Of a stretch of DNA of 64,000 bases, positions 1 to 8,268 are shown piece after piece; position 1 is the stretch's first letter, and each line of letters starts with the position of its first letter. The position numbers were made by a program, and so were the translations under genes. Source of the DNA: Candidatus Bathyarchaeota archaeon (GTDB lineage Archaea > Thermoproteota > Bathyarchaeia > Bathyarchaeales > Bathycorpusculaceae); assembly GCA_026014485.1 (NCBI GenBank), contig JAOZIE010000023.1:427064-491063 (forward strand), given 5' to 3'. Below the pieces are notes generated by a model that saw only the letters and a list, made by a program, of their open reading frames with translations, was not told where the DNA came from and ran no database searches.

Positions 1-513
1 GGCGTCTTCGAAGACGTGTAGGCTTGCAGGAATCTTTACGTTTTTTATCGCTTGGGTTCGGATGAGGGTGTCGTGGGTTCCGCCGCGGAGGACAAAGATT
101 TTTCGGGTTACCACCAGAAACATCCTCAGCGCTTTTGGGTTGCGTAAAGTGGACCAGACTTCGATGCCCCAAACCGCGCCCACCTCTTCATCCACATACG
201 TCTGCGCCTTTCGGTACCAATCCTTACAGAGAACCACATCGCTGTCCACGAAGATAAACCAGTCCGACGTGACGTTTTCAATTCCTTTCTGGCGCGCGGT
301 GGCTCTGGTACCCTTGTCGTGTACGATTTTGACGTTGCCGTGCCTGAGGTTAAATTCCTCCAAGATTTCCAGTGTTCGGTCGGTGGAGCCGCCGTCCACG
401 ACAATCAGTTGGTGCACGGGAACGTTTTGATATATAGAGGCGACACATTCTTTCAGCTTCCTTTCGCTGTTCAACGTCAACAAGACTACATCCACAGAGT
501 GAGGATTCCCCAC
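1..513 (-). CDS. Family 2 glycosyltransferase (GT-A fold), 3' end outside the window
   Basis: This reads as the N-terminal 171 residues of a GT2 glycosyltransferase, which transfers a sugar from a nucleotide- or lipid-activated donor. VVLLTLNSERKLKECVASI near residues 9-27 is the usual first strand and helix. VVDGGSTDRT (about 38-47) is the nucleotide-binding motif and FVDSD (88-92) contains the metal-binding DxD. The frame is open to the window edge, so the acceptor domain is missing here. A GTG at 513-511 is the first start after an in-frame TGA, with GAGGCG about 8 nt upstream. No membrane segment is seen in the visible part. Donor and acceptor cannot be told. The nearby 2.1-3.8 kb cluster also encodes a GT2 enzyme, so this may be an envelope or glycan locus. 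Confidence 0.85.
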   Translation of the reverse strand, partial: MGNPHSVDVVLLTLNSERKLKECVASIYQNVPVHQLIVVDGGSTDRTLEILEEFNLRHGNVKIVHDKGTRATARQKGIENVTSDWFIFVDSDVVLCKDWYRKAQTYVDEEVGAVWGIEVWSTLRNPKALRMFLVVTRKIFVLRGGTHDTLIRTQAIKNVKIPASLHVFEDA

Positions 514-819
514 TTTACGCGCGCCTCAACTATTGTATTGTATGGCTTCACAATTCAAACCTAAAAACCTTGGCGAAATAACCCCAACAAAAACTTCTGT
601 TTACTAACTAACCGACCAAAACCGAGCCCAAACCCAATGTGGACACGGGAGCACAATTTGAGTTTCCTCTGTAAACGTTCACCTTTGCCATCCTCCAACC
701 TACCCGTTCTCTTTACTCAACAACTGCAAACAAGGTTTTGGATGAATAGTTTTTATAGCTCTGGTTCCGAATACTGTGGTGTCAAAATAGCAAAACAGCA
801 AAAAGAGAGAAAACTCGTC
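514..819. promoter_or_regulatory. Divergent intergenic region with TATA box for the downstream radical SAM gene
   Basis: I see no convincing gene in this 306-bp stretch between two divergent genes. A TTTTTATAG box lies at 750-758, which puts a start of transcription near 780 and supports translation starting at the TTG at 820 rather than at ATG codons farther upstream (637, 742). Confidence 0.5.
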
Positions 820-1845
820 TTGAATCTAACTAAAGCCGCGAATATTTCAGCACGTGCACTTAAGCCCAATAAACCCCACCATGTCCAATGGCTAATCACC
901 AGAAAATGCAACTACCGCTGCAGAGGCTGCAACGTCTGGACTGAACAGGATAAAAACGAACTCTCCACAGACGAAATAAAACGTGGATTAGACATACTGC
1001 GAAAAATGGGCATAGTAGAAGTGGTCTTTTCAGGTGGTGACCCGCTGTTGCGTAACGACGCTGAAGAAATAATCAAGTACGCAAGTCGCCACTTCGTAAC
1101 CACCGTGTACGATAACGGCAGCATGGCGGCTGAGAAAGTTGAAGCCTTGCGCACTGTTGATTTTGCTGCTATATCGTTTGACAGTTTAAACCCTGAAAAA
1201 ATGGATTATATAAAAGGCGTGAAGGGCTCCTTTGAAAAAGCTACTCATTCAGTTGAGACCCTGAAAAAAGAGGGTGTAAACGTCGCTGTTACGCCAACTA
1301 TTTCGCAGTTGAACATTGACGAAATTGTAGACCTCACAAACCACTTCACAGCAATGGATGTCCCCGTCTGGTACTGCCTTTATAGCTACGATACCTCAAC
1401 AGAGGAAAATCAGCTCTTCAGGATAGGCAAAGCCCAAGATGAATTCCTCATAAAAGACAAGCAAGCCATGGTTAAACTCTGCGACGAGTTAATCCAAATG
1501 AAAAAGAAGAACAGACGCATCCTCATGACCGATAAACTGCTTAAAGCAATGCGCAGTCTCTACGCAGATAACAAAAGAACATGGAAATGCAAAGCTCTCG
1601 AAGACTTCTTCATAATAGACCACATGGGCAGAATCGGAGGATGCCATGGACACAACTTTGCAGGCTCCATTTTTGACCTCCCCGAAATCTGGGACAGCAA
1701 AAAATTCAGTGCCCTACGCAGAACCTACCAAGAATGCCAACAGTGCACTTACCTATGTTACATCTTTTATTCGCTTCACAGTGGTCCCTACGGCAACTTA
1801 GCTTTAGCCAAAGAGCAATGGAGAAACGCAAAACTCCTCTTCTAA
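820..1845 (+). CDS. Radical SAM enzyme with cysteine-rich C-terminal region
   Basis: The CNYRCRGC cluster (about residues 30-37) is the CxxxCxxC ligand set for the 4Fe-4S cluster that cleaves S-adenosylmethionine. FSGGDPLLR about 40 residues later is the SAM-binding GGE/GGD motif. The C-terminal third has further cysteines (CKAL, GGCHGH, CQQCTYLC), compatible with an auxiliary cluster of the SPASM/twitch type, which would place it in the MoaA/PqqE/HpnH broad family. The substrate cannot be assigned. The frame is open from 637, but the TATA box at 750-758 makes a start upstream of it unlikely; TTG at 820 gives MNLTKAANIS and about 341 residues, a normal length for the family. The gene stands alone and converges with the membrane/glycosyltransferase operon that follows. 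Confidence 0.8.
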   Translation: MNLTKAANISARALKPNKPHHVQWLITRKCNYRCRGCNVWTEQDKNELSTDEIKRGLDILRKMGIVEVVFSGGDPLLRNDAEEIIKYASRHFVTTVYDNGSMAAEKVEALRTVDFAAISFDSLNPEKMDYIKGVKGSFEKATHSVETLKKEGVNVAVTPTISQLNIDEIVDLTNHFTAMDVPVWYCLYSYDTSTEENQLFRIGKAQDEFLIKDKQAMVKLCDELIQMKKKNRRILMTDKLLKAMRSLYADNKRTWKCKALEDFFIIDHMGRIGGCHGHNFAGSIFDLPEIWDSKKFSALRRTYQECQQCTYLCYIFYSLHSGPYGNLALAKEQWRNAKLLF

Positions 1846-1855
1846 AACAGAACAA

Positions 1856-2125
1856 TTAGACATCAAGAGGCGTCAACTTATCTAGAATAACCCTGAGAAA
1901 GGGCTTAAGGGATACGTCCATTTTGTGGTGTTCATCTATATCAAGCAGATAGCAGACTTTCACTGTTGCGGCTGAAGTAGCTGGCGAAACGCTGGGCATT
2001 ATCCGTCTTGGTCCCGCGTCTTTGGGTTTCTTCAACTCCATGTAAGCGGGAAGAAGCATTACTAAAAGAAGAGTCGGAGTCACCAGCATTGATAGGGCAA
2101 GAACCGACGGCACGTTTGCACTCAC
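1856..2125 (-). CDS. Small single-pass membrane protein in glycosyltransferase operon
   Basis: This 89-residue protein is of no family I recognise. Residues about 5-30 (VLALSMLVTPTLLLVMLLPAY) form one clear membrane segment. A basic and proline-rich stretch follows, then a soluble tail with an acidic patch (LLDIDEHH). It overlaps the upstream glycosyltransferase gene by 4 bp (ATGA), a strong sign of translational coupling, and no other frame here has that arrangement. It is the last gene of the three-gene minus-strand operon 3825-1856. A role as an accessory subunit of the membrane glycosyltransferase is inference from position only. Confidence 0.6.
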   Translation of the reverse strand: MSANVPSVLALSMLVTPTLLLVMLLPAYMELKKPKDAGPRRIMPSVSPATSAATVKVCYLLDIDEHHKMDVSLKPFLRVILDKLTPLDV

Positions 2126-3432
2126 GGTAACACTTCCCGTTTTGTTGGAGAGTCTGCAATGTAGTAGTTGCCCGTGCCTAGATGATGGGTTTTAGCCCAT
2201 GACGGACTATGGTTTCGCCGCATTATTTTGGAGCCTAAAAGATCCATGAACGCCTTCACGCAGATGAGAACGTTGTAGAGAAACGTGAAAACAAGAAGCG
2301 GTAGCAACCACTGAATCCTTTGTCTGCCGTCAAGATGCGCGCCGATGCCTACCTCGAAGAAAGGTGCAAAATTACCGACAAAACTGTAGAGCGCGATAGG
2401 CACCGAAAACCAGAGTGCACTGGCAACTGGGGATGAATGCAGTAAAATCAAAGGAACCCCCACAATTATGGATATCAGTACCAAAAGAGGCATAAAATAG
2501 ACGTTTAGCAGAAGCAAGCCGTCGATTTTGCAGGCTACGCCTAGTTTTTTGCTTTTGAGAACACTAAACGAATGCTTCCAACAGCATTGCATATGTCCCT
2601 TTGCCCACCGGTACCTTTGTGTGAAGTACGCTTGCCAGTTATCCACGGCTTCTTCGTAGCATTCAGCGTCGCCCACGTACCGTATTCGATAGCCTGCAAG
2701 GGCAACTCTAAAGGTCAAATCTGTATCCTCCGCCAAGATATTCTCATCCCAACCGCCTAAACTCTCAAGCAAACTTCGCCTAAAACCCCCAACGGTGCCT
2801 CCGAACTGTGCAATTAGTCCTAGATTGTCGCGGGCTTCTTGGTCAACTCTATACCCTCCGATGCGTTCCAAAGCAACCAGCCGCGTCACTGTGTTTTGTG
2901 GTTCATTAAGAACAACTACCCGTCCCTGAACCGCGCCAACTTTGGGGTCTTCAAACGGTCGGACAAGGTTCTCCACGATGTCTCTTTGGGGATAATAGTC
3001 CGCATCAAAGCAAAGCGTAATCTCGCCTTTTGATTGCCCAAATCCTGCGTTCATGGCTGCAGTTTTTCCTTTGCCGCCTTCCGATTGGCGCCGCTGAAGC
3101 ACTTCTATGAATGCGTGTCGATTTGAAAAGTCCTTTGCGATTTGCCCAGTTTTGTCTGTGGATGCGTCGTCTATGACTATGATTTGCATTTTGTTTTTGG
3201 GATAAGTCACCTCTGTTAACCGTTGGAGTAGTCTGCCTAGTACGTTCTCTTCGTTTCGCGCTGGGACCAGAATAGTTACTGTAGGTTCATAGTCTGACTT
3301 GCCGTATTGAACTTTGACTTGGGCTTTTCTTGCGCGCCGTAGCACCGTCAACGTGAAAATGTAGTGTCTAACCAAAAATACTATCATAAGACCTGTTAGG
3401 AAAACGAAAAACGCTTCCAATATCCCAATCAT
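2122..3432 (-). CDS. Membrane-bound processive-type glycosyltransferase (GT2, BcsA/NAG-transferase-like)
   Basis: The 436-residue protein has an N-terminal membrane helix (about 5-25) and a cytosolic GT-A domain with VIDDAST (86-92), the metal site FDADYYP (142-148), a catalytic-base motif AEDTD (234-238) and QRYRWAKGH (272-280), the Q/RxxRW signature of processive GT2 enzymes such as cellulose, hyaluronan and poly-GlcNAc synthases. Two to three membrane helices follow (about 300-370). The complete D, DxD, ED, QxxRW set argues for an active enzyme that polymerises or adds sugars at the membrane. It abuts the four-helix protein upstream with no spacing and overlaps the small membrane protein downstream by 4 bp. 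The sugar is unknown. Confidence 0.85.
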   Translation of the reverse strand: MIGILEAFFVFLTGLMIVFLVRHYIFTLTVLRRARKAQVKVQYGKSDYEPTVTILVPARNEENVLGRLLQRLTEVTYPKNKMQIIVIDDASTDKTGQIAKDFSNRHAFIEVLQRRQSEGGKGKTAAMNAGFGQSKGEITLCFDADYYPQRDIVENLVRPFEDPKVGAVQGRVVVLNEPQNTVTRLVALERIGGYRVDQEARDNLGLIAQFGGTVGGFRRSLLESLGGWDENILAEDTDLTFRVALAGYRIRYVGDAECYEEAVDNWQAYFTQRYRWAKGHMQCCWKHSFSVLKSKKLGVACKIDGLLLLNVYFMPLLVLISIIVGVPLILLHSSPVASALWFSVPIALYSFVGNFAPFFEVGIGAHLDGRQRIQWLLPLLVFTFLYNVLICVKAFMDLLGSKIMRRNHSPSWAKTHHLGTGNYYIADSPTKREVLP

Positions 3433-3825
3433 TTAGGTAGCACATCCGGATTTCGCGGGTGAATTTTGGAATTTTGGTAGAAAACTCAGGCTTAGCGACC
3501 AGAAGGGCACAACCCATAGAAGATTCAAGATGGGGTAAATTATGGTGTAGGCGACAACGAAGGTTTTGCCAAACAGCATTGTGCCTTCTAAGGAGAAGCA
3601 GAAGAAAACGAAGTTCCAGAATAATCCCACAATGTTGCCTGCGGATAGCAACCCCATCTTTCTGTGAAATGACCCCTTCAACTGGAAGGTGAGTGAGGCA
3701 AACAAGAAATTGAACATTAGCAGCGTTATTGTTGACTGCGGGTTGATGAATCGGAAAGCGCCAAACAGGCATATAACTATGAGTTCTATGTATAGAATCA
3801 GCAGTAGTGTTTTGCTTATTTTCAT
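3433..3825 (-). CDS. Four-helix membrane protein, first gene of glycosyltransferase operon
   Basis: This 130-residue, very hydrophobic protein has about four membrane spans: residues 5-27, 34-50, 58-80 and 88-115. I recognise no catalytic motif. The gene ends on the base before the glycosyltransferase start, so the two are surely co-transcribed, and it probably supports that enzyme. A ribosome binding site GGGAGAAGGA lies about 10 nt before the ATG. A GTTCC-N5-GGAAC inverted repeat lies 37-51 bp upstream. Confidence 0.65.
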   Translation of the reverse strand: MKISKTLLLILYIELIVICLFGAFRFINPQSTITLLMFNFLFASLTFQLKGSFHRKMGLLSAGNIVGLFWNFVFFCFSLEGTMLFGKTFVVAYTIIYPILNLLWVVPFWSLSLSFLPKFQNSPAKSGCAT

Positions 3826-3861
3826 TTACCGTTTCCTTCTCCCTTTCTTCCCAGAGTTCAA

Positions 3862-3876
3862 GTTCCGAATTGGAAC
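3862..3876. promoter_or_regulatory. Short inverted repeat upstream of membrane glycosyltransferase operon
   Basis: GTTCC-GAATT-GGAAC is a perfect 5-bp-arm inverted repeat in the promoter region of the minus-strand operon starting at 3825. It could be an operator, but repeats this short also occur by chance. Confidence 0.3.
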
Positions 3877-4093
3877 ACTATTCAAGTGAATTAAGTTTTA
3901 AGACTTGCGCAAAGCTTTTTAACCACACTTTTTCTCAGACAAAAAACCGTTTTTCCCAAAAAATGGTGATTCAAACAAATATTAGATGGTTTTCTGAATG
4001 GTCTGCAAATCTTGCCTCTGGTGCAGGTGGCGTTCATCCAGAAATGAGGCTCTAACTGAGAGGAGTTGTTGCTGTTTACAGGCACGCGTACCC

Positions 4094-4993
4094 TTAATTT
4101 TCTGAAGCTTTGTCGATTTGGCAAAGCATCTCCAACGCGATTTTTGCAGCGGCAACCGCCGATGTTCCTTGGTCGTAAACTGGCGCAACCTCCACCACGT
4201 CAAAGCCGACAACCCGCTTATCACAAACCGCACAAACAACATCCAGCAAATCTCCTGTGCTGATTCCGTCTGCTTCTGGATTCTGAACTGCAGGCGCAAA
4301 AGCAGGGTCCAACACATCCATGTCCACGGATAAGTACACGTTCTCAAAAGCCTCAAGTTTAGTTTTGAGTTGCTCCGCGAATTTCTGGGTTCCCTCTCGT
4401 CTGATTTGCTGCGTCGAAAAAAACTCTACTCCCGCTTCTTTGGCGTACTCTAGCTCCTCTTGGCAAACAGCCCTTGTGCCGACTTCAAATATTTTAGCTG
4501 GCTTAACTTCCTCGCTGATTCGCCGCATAAACGTTGTGTGGCTAAGCGGTAGCCCCAAGAATTCGCCGCGCAAATCCAGATGCGCATCGAAGCTGACCAC
4601 AGCGGTTTTCTGGGCTTTTTTGCCTAAGCCTTTCAGAATTCCCAGCGTGATTGTGTGTTCTCCCCCGATGGCAACCGGCACCTTGCCCGCAGCGAAAATG
4701 TCCGCGGAAACCAAGCCGCACATCTCCAGTGTTTTTTCTGCATCGGCAGGGGTATCCACATCTCCAGCGTCGTGCAGCAACAGATTCTCTGCGTCTGTGC
4801 CTGAGCGGAAACTGTACGTTTCTATATTTAGGGAGGCTTCCCGAACCGCTGCAGGCATGAATCTGGCTCCCGTGCGGTAGCTGCTTGTGGCGTCGAAGGG
4901 CACGCCGAAAACTACGTATCGCGCTTTTTCAAACGGCTTCTGTATGCCGCCCAAAACGTTGCGTTGCGAACAGTAAAGCTCAATGTAGCTCAC
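4094..4993 (-). CDS. speB: Agmatinase/arginase-family ureohydrolase
   Basis: This enzyme hydrolyses a guanidino compound, most likely agmatine to putrescine and urea. The binuclear manganese site is complete: GGEHT, SFDAHLDLR (DAHxD form) and SVDMDVLDP. The FGVPFDATSSYRTGARFMP stretch near the N-terminus is typical of archaeal and bacterial agmatinases. The frame is open from a TTG at 5026, but GAGGAG sits 10 nt before the GTG at 4993, giving MSYIELYCSQ, so I prefer that start (299 residues, normal for the family). It is monocistronic. Downstream (3890-4090) there is no gene I can support. Exact substrate (agmatine versus guanidinobutyrate or other) cannot be fixed from motifs. Confidence 0.85.
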   Translation of the reverse strand: MSYIELYCSQRNVLGGIQKPFEKARYVVFGVPFDATSSYRTGARFMPAAVREASLNIETYSFRSGTDAENLLLHDAGDVDTPADAEKTLEMCGLVSADIFAAGKVPVAIGGEHTITLGILKGLGKKAQKTAVVSFDAHLDLRGEFLGLPLSHTTFMRRISEEVKPAKIFEVGTRAVCQEELEYAKEAGVEFFSTQQIRREGTQKFAEQLKTKLEAFENVYLSVDMDVLDPAFAPAVQNPEADGISTGDLLDVVCAVCDKRVVGFDVVEVAPVYDQGTSAVAAAKIALEMLCQIDKASEN

Positions 4994-5127
4994 GTTTTTC
5001 CTACTCCTCTTGACTTTGTTATTCAACGGCTTGCTGCCCTAAACCTTTTTGCCCCGCCTAAGTGGTAGCTGAAACATTAAATTTATTAGTACATGCCCCA
5101 ATGCATATTGGTTAAAGGCGAAAACAA

Positions 5128-5478
5128 GTGCAAATTGCATCCAAATTCAAAAATCATTCCGTCATGTCTTTGGCAAGCATTGCCTTCTACGGTGTAGTCG
5201 GCATAGTTCTGCTTGTCCTGTTGCCCTTCAGCGGATTTCCACCCCACATTGGATTATTGGGAATCACAAGTGTCATAGCTGCGTACGGTTTGCTTATGCA
5301 GCGGAAATGGGCAACTTGGCTAGTGTCTGCGTTGTTCTTTGTCGCCACAACCTTCACGCTCTACACGCTTTACTACGTTTCAGCCACTGACGCCGTTACA
5401 TCCGCAGGCATGATTGCATATGCAGTGCTCACTTGGATCTTCACCCTTATTGTGGTGCGGAAATCCAGAGAAGCCTAA
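5128..5478 (+). CDS. Small multi-pass membrane protein of unknown function
   Basis: This 116-residue protein has about four hydrophobic segments (18-36, 40-57, 63-82, 92-110) and a short basic tail (VRKSREA). No family is recognised. GTG at 5128 is preceded by AAAGGCG about 7 nt upstream, and an A/T-rich TATA-like AAATTTATTA lies near 5077-5086. It converges with moeA, whose stop lies 12 bp away. Confidence 0.55.
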   Translation: MQIASKFKNHSVMSLASIAFYGVVGIVLLVLLPFSGFPPHIGLLGITSVIAAYGLLMQRKWATWLVSALFFVATTFTLYTLYYVSATDAVTSAGMIAYAVLTWIFTLIVVRKSREA

Positions 5479-5489
5479 AACCCAACTTT

Positions 5490-6731
5490 TTACGTGCCTT
5501 CCCTGAAAAGGCAAACCCTGACTTTTTCTCCTGCATCAACAAACTGCTCGTTAGCAGGAATCTCCACAAACCCGTCCGCCTTCGCCAAAGTCGTTATGGC
5601 ACCTGAAGCACCTGACTCCACAGGCTCCGCAACCAGCCCTTTTTCTGTGTCCAAAACCAGCCTAACCGTGACAAACGTGCGTCTGCCTTTGGCTGAGAAC
5701 ATTCTGCGGTCTGCAACCGCCGAAATGGAAGGCATCTCTGTGGGCTGCTTGCCCGCCATAACTTGGATTATGGGTCTTGCTAGGAGGATGAAATTGAGCA
5801 GTGCTGAAGTTGGGTGACCTGGAAACGAAAAGACTGGTTTTTCTCCAATTAACGCTACGGTTGTGGGTTTTCCAGGTTTTACTGCTACGCCTGAAAGGAA
5901 AACTCCTGGTTCCCCAAGCGAATCTACTGTTGCGGGGATGATGTCTTTGGGTCCCACGGAAACTCCGCCTGAAGTTAAAACCATGTCTGCTGAAGCCAAA
6001 GCCTGCTTTAACGCTTGCCGTAGGGGTTCTTTTTCGTCGGGGACTACGCCTTGGTAAATGGGTTTTCCGCCGCTTTCCCAAACTGCTGTGCATAAGCTGT
6101 AGGCGTTGATGTCGTAGATTTTTCCTGACGGCAACGGTTTGCCTGGTTCGGTGACTTCTCCGCCTGTGGAGAGAACCGCTGCCGTGGGTGCTACGTGGAC
6201 TTTTACTTGTGCGTTGCCCACTGCGGCTAAGACGCCGACTTCGCGGCTGCCCAGAACTCTGCCTGCCTGCAGTACGGTTTCGCCTTGTTTGATGTCGGTG
6301 CCTTTTTTCATGACGTTTTCGTTTTGGGTTACGCTGCCGTAAACTGTGAGTTCCATGTCTTCCCTTTGGGTGTCTTCAACCATGACCACTGCGTCTGCGC
6401 CTTCTGGAATTGGTGCACCCGTGACGATTTCTGCAGCTTCCCCCTTTTCCACCTTAACCATAGGTGGTTCGCCTATGCTTACTAATCCGCAGACTTTTAG
6501 TTGTACAGGCTGGTTTTCGTCGGCGCCAAACGTGTCTTGAGCTTTCACTGCGTAGCCGTCGACGGTTGAGCGGCTAAACGGCGGAATGTCTAGTGTGCTG
6601 GTTGCGTCTTGGGCGAGAACTCGGTTGTGGGCTTCCAGAAGGGGAATCTGTTCGGTGCCCAGCGGTTTAGGCTGCAGGGTTTGCCAGATGAGCTGTTTGG
6701 CTTCTTCGAATGTGGCTAGTTTCCTAAACAT
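5490..6731 (-). CDS. moeA: Molybdopterin molybdenumtransferase MoeA (canonical copy)
   Basis: MoeA inserts molybdate or tungstate into adenylylated molybdopterin. At 413 residues it has the usual length. TSGGVSVGPKD (253-263) is the signature of the MoeA/MogA-fold domain, followed by KPGKPT (285-290) and FPGHPTSALL (303-312), all conserved in active MoeA. N-terminal RSTVDGYAVKAQD (54-66) is also typical. It lies 7 bp downstream of a second moeA, so the two are co-transcribed. This is the more canonical of the pair. A candidate client, the sulfite-oxidase-fold protein at 49.5 kb, lies in the same window. Confidence 0.93.
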   Translation of the reverse strand: MFRKLATFEEAKQLIWQTLQPKPLGTEQIPLLEAHNRVLAQDATSTLDIPPFSRSTVDGYAVKAQDTFGADENQPVQLKVCGLVSIGEPPMVKVEKGEAAEIVTGAPIPEGADAVVMVEDTQREDMELTVYGSVTQNENVMKKGTDIKQGETVLQAGRVLGSREVGVLAAVGNAQVKVHVAPTAAVLSTGGEVTEPGKPLPSGKIYDINAYSLCTAVWESGGKPIYQGVVPDEKEPLRQALKQALASADMVLTSGGVSVGPKDIIPATVDSLGEPGVFLSGVAVKPGKPTTVALIGEKPVFSFPGHPTSALLNFILLARPIIQVMAGKQPTEMPSISAVADRRMFSAKGRRTFVTVRLVLDTEKGLVAEPVESGASGAITTLAKADGFVEIPANEQFVDAGEKVRVCLFREGT

Positions 6732-6738
6732 TTCAGGT

Positions 6739-7983
6739 TTACATCTCCGCGTCGCCGAACAGGTTCACTGTGACTTTTTCTTTTTCTGCTAAGCCTTCGC
6801 GGTTTTCGGGAACAATAATGTAGCCGTTTGCTTTGGTCATGGTGCTGAGGTTTCCTGAACCTTTCGCGCTGACTGGTTCGGCTTGGAACTCGCCGTTTTT
6901 CTGGGTGACTCGGACACGCACAAAGTTTTTCCTGCCCAGTGCTGTGGCGATTTTTCTGGTCATGGTGGCTTGCACGGTGGGTCTTGGCTCCTCTTTCTTT
7001 AAACCTAAAAGCTTGCAGATTAGGGGTCTGGCGAAGACTTCAAAGCCTGTGATTGCGGCAACTGGGTTTCCGCTGAGAACCATGACAGGTTTGCCTTCCA
7101 GCGCTGCGAGTGCGGTGGGCATGGCTGGTCGAAGGGCGATGCCGTGGACGAGTATGCCTGGTTTGCCGACTTTGTTTACGGCTTCAGGGACAAGGTCTAA
7201 TCCGCCAACGCTGGTTCCACCGCTGGTTATGACTGCATCGGCGACTTTGAGTCCTAATGTGATGGCTTCGGAGATTTCGTTTACGTCATCTTTTACTAAG
7301 CCTAAATCGAGGGGTTCAGCGTCGAGTTCGCAGCACATTGCCGTGAGCAGGATGCGGTTGGATTCCCAGATTTGTTTTTCGTTTCGTTCCTCGTTTACTT
7401 TGGCAAGTTCGTTTCCTGTGGCTAAGATGGCGATTTTGGGTTTCTCTACAACTTCAATCTCGCTTTTTCCTAGGGCATTTAGCAACGCGAGGTGATGCGG
7501 TTTGAGGCGTGTTCCCGCTTCCACGGCGACTTCGCCTTTTTTGATGTCTTCGCCTTCACGTGCAACGTTGTCGAATGGTGCTGCTTGCTTCCAAACTTCG
7601 ATTTTCGGGTCTACCTGCTTGGTGTTTTCCAGCATGACCACGGCGTTTGAGCCTTTGGGGATGGGGTGTCCTGTCCAAACCTGTTTGGCTTGGCGATGTG
7701 CGGTGTCGGTGAGTTCATCTTCTTCAGTTAAGCGGAAAAGCAGGGGTTTCTGCTGGGATGCCCCCGTGGTGTCTTCTGCTCGGACAGCGTAGCCGTCAAC
7801 TGCGCTTCGGTTAAACCTTGGCAGGTCCTCATCGGCAACTGCATTTTCGGCTAGCACCCTGTTGTATGCTTCTGTTAACGGGATAGTTATGGCTCTGCAG
7901 GGCTTAATCTGCAGAGCTTCAAACCAGGTTTTTAAGGCTTCATAGGTGAACGTTAGTTTTTGGAATCCCCGAAGTTTAGACAA
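6739..7983 (-). CDS. moeA: MoeA paralogue with altered active-site region
   Basis: This is a second full-length MoeA-family protein (414 residues) directly upstream of the first. It keeps NRSAVDGYAVRAED (58-71) and TSGGTSVGGLD (253-263). The stretch aligned with KPGKPT reads RPAMPT (285-290), and the loop aligned with PGHPTSA reads SGNPVAA (304-310). Pairs of MoeA paralogues are common in archaea, and a division of labour between molybdate and tungstate has been proposed for them. The substitutions here fit such divergence but do not prove it. Translation appears to start at a TTG (7983). Its promoter region is adjacent to a dispersed repeat at 8103-8212. Confidence 0.88.
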   Translation of the reverse strand: MSKLRGFQKLTFTYEALKTWFEALQIKPCRAITIPLTEAYNRVLAENAVADEDLPRFNRSAVDGYAVRAEDTTGASQQKPLLFRLTEEDELTDTAHRQAKQVWTGHPIPKGSNAVVMLENTKQVDPKIEVWKQAAPFDNVAREGEDIKKGEVAVEAGTRLKPHHLALLNALGKSEIEVVEKPKIAILATGNELAKVNEERNEKQIWESNRILLTAMCCELDAEPLDLGLVKDDVNEISEAITLGLKVADAVITSGGTSVGGLDLVPEAVNKVGKPGILVHGIALRPAMPTALAALEGKPVMVLSGNPVAAITGFEVFARPLICKLLGLKKEEPRPTVQATMTRKIATALGRKNFVRVRVTQKNGEFQAEPVSAKGSGNLSTMTKANGYIIVPENREGLAEKEKVTVNLFGDAEM

Positions 7984-8102
7984 AACTGCTCACGCACACA
8001 TGCCATTAGCGGAAATCACATAAAAAAGGATATCGCAAGAGGCAAGTCTGATTTTCTACCGCGAAAACGTTTTCTTTCTGCTGCTCCGCACAGTCTATCC
8101 CC

Positions 8103-8212
8103 CCTCGTTTTCTGCGGGGTTTGGTTTGGGTTGCTTTTTTGCTTCTGGTTGCATTTTGGGCTTTTGTTGCGTGTAAAAATGGCTGTAAATGGATGTTTTT
8201 GGGGGAAAATGG
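8103..8212 (+). repeat. Dispersed 110-bp intergenic element, copy A
   Basis: This G+T-rich element lies between msrA and the second moeA. The same sequence occurs in reverse orientation at 45857-45966 with four mismatches over 110 bp, the first 83 bp being identical. Its ends are loosely inverted (CCTCGTTTTC at one end, GAAAATGG at the other). Both strands lack a transposase gene. In one frame the element translates without a stop, and three of the four differences are synonymous there, but four changes are too few to claim coding. Confidence 0.85.
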
Positions 8213-8268
8213 TGAAACGGATGTTTCTTTTTGGCGTTGGCAGCGGATGCAGGGCTTTTTTGGTTTGG

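Noticed and set aside
3891..4124. Apparent coding frames in both directions downstream of the agmatinase gene, and a possible tRNA or structured RNA
   Set aside because: No start with ribosome binding site, no family resemblance, and no cloverleaf could be built. Only a small CTCT/AGAG hairpin is visible.
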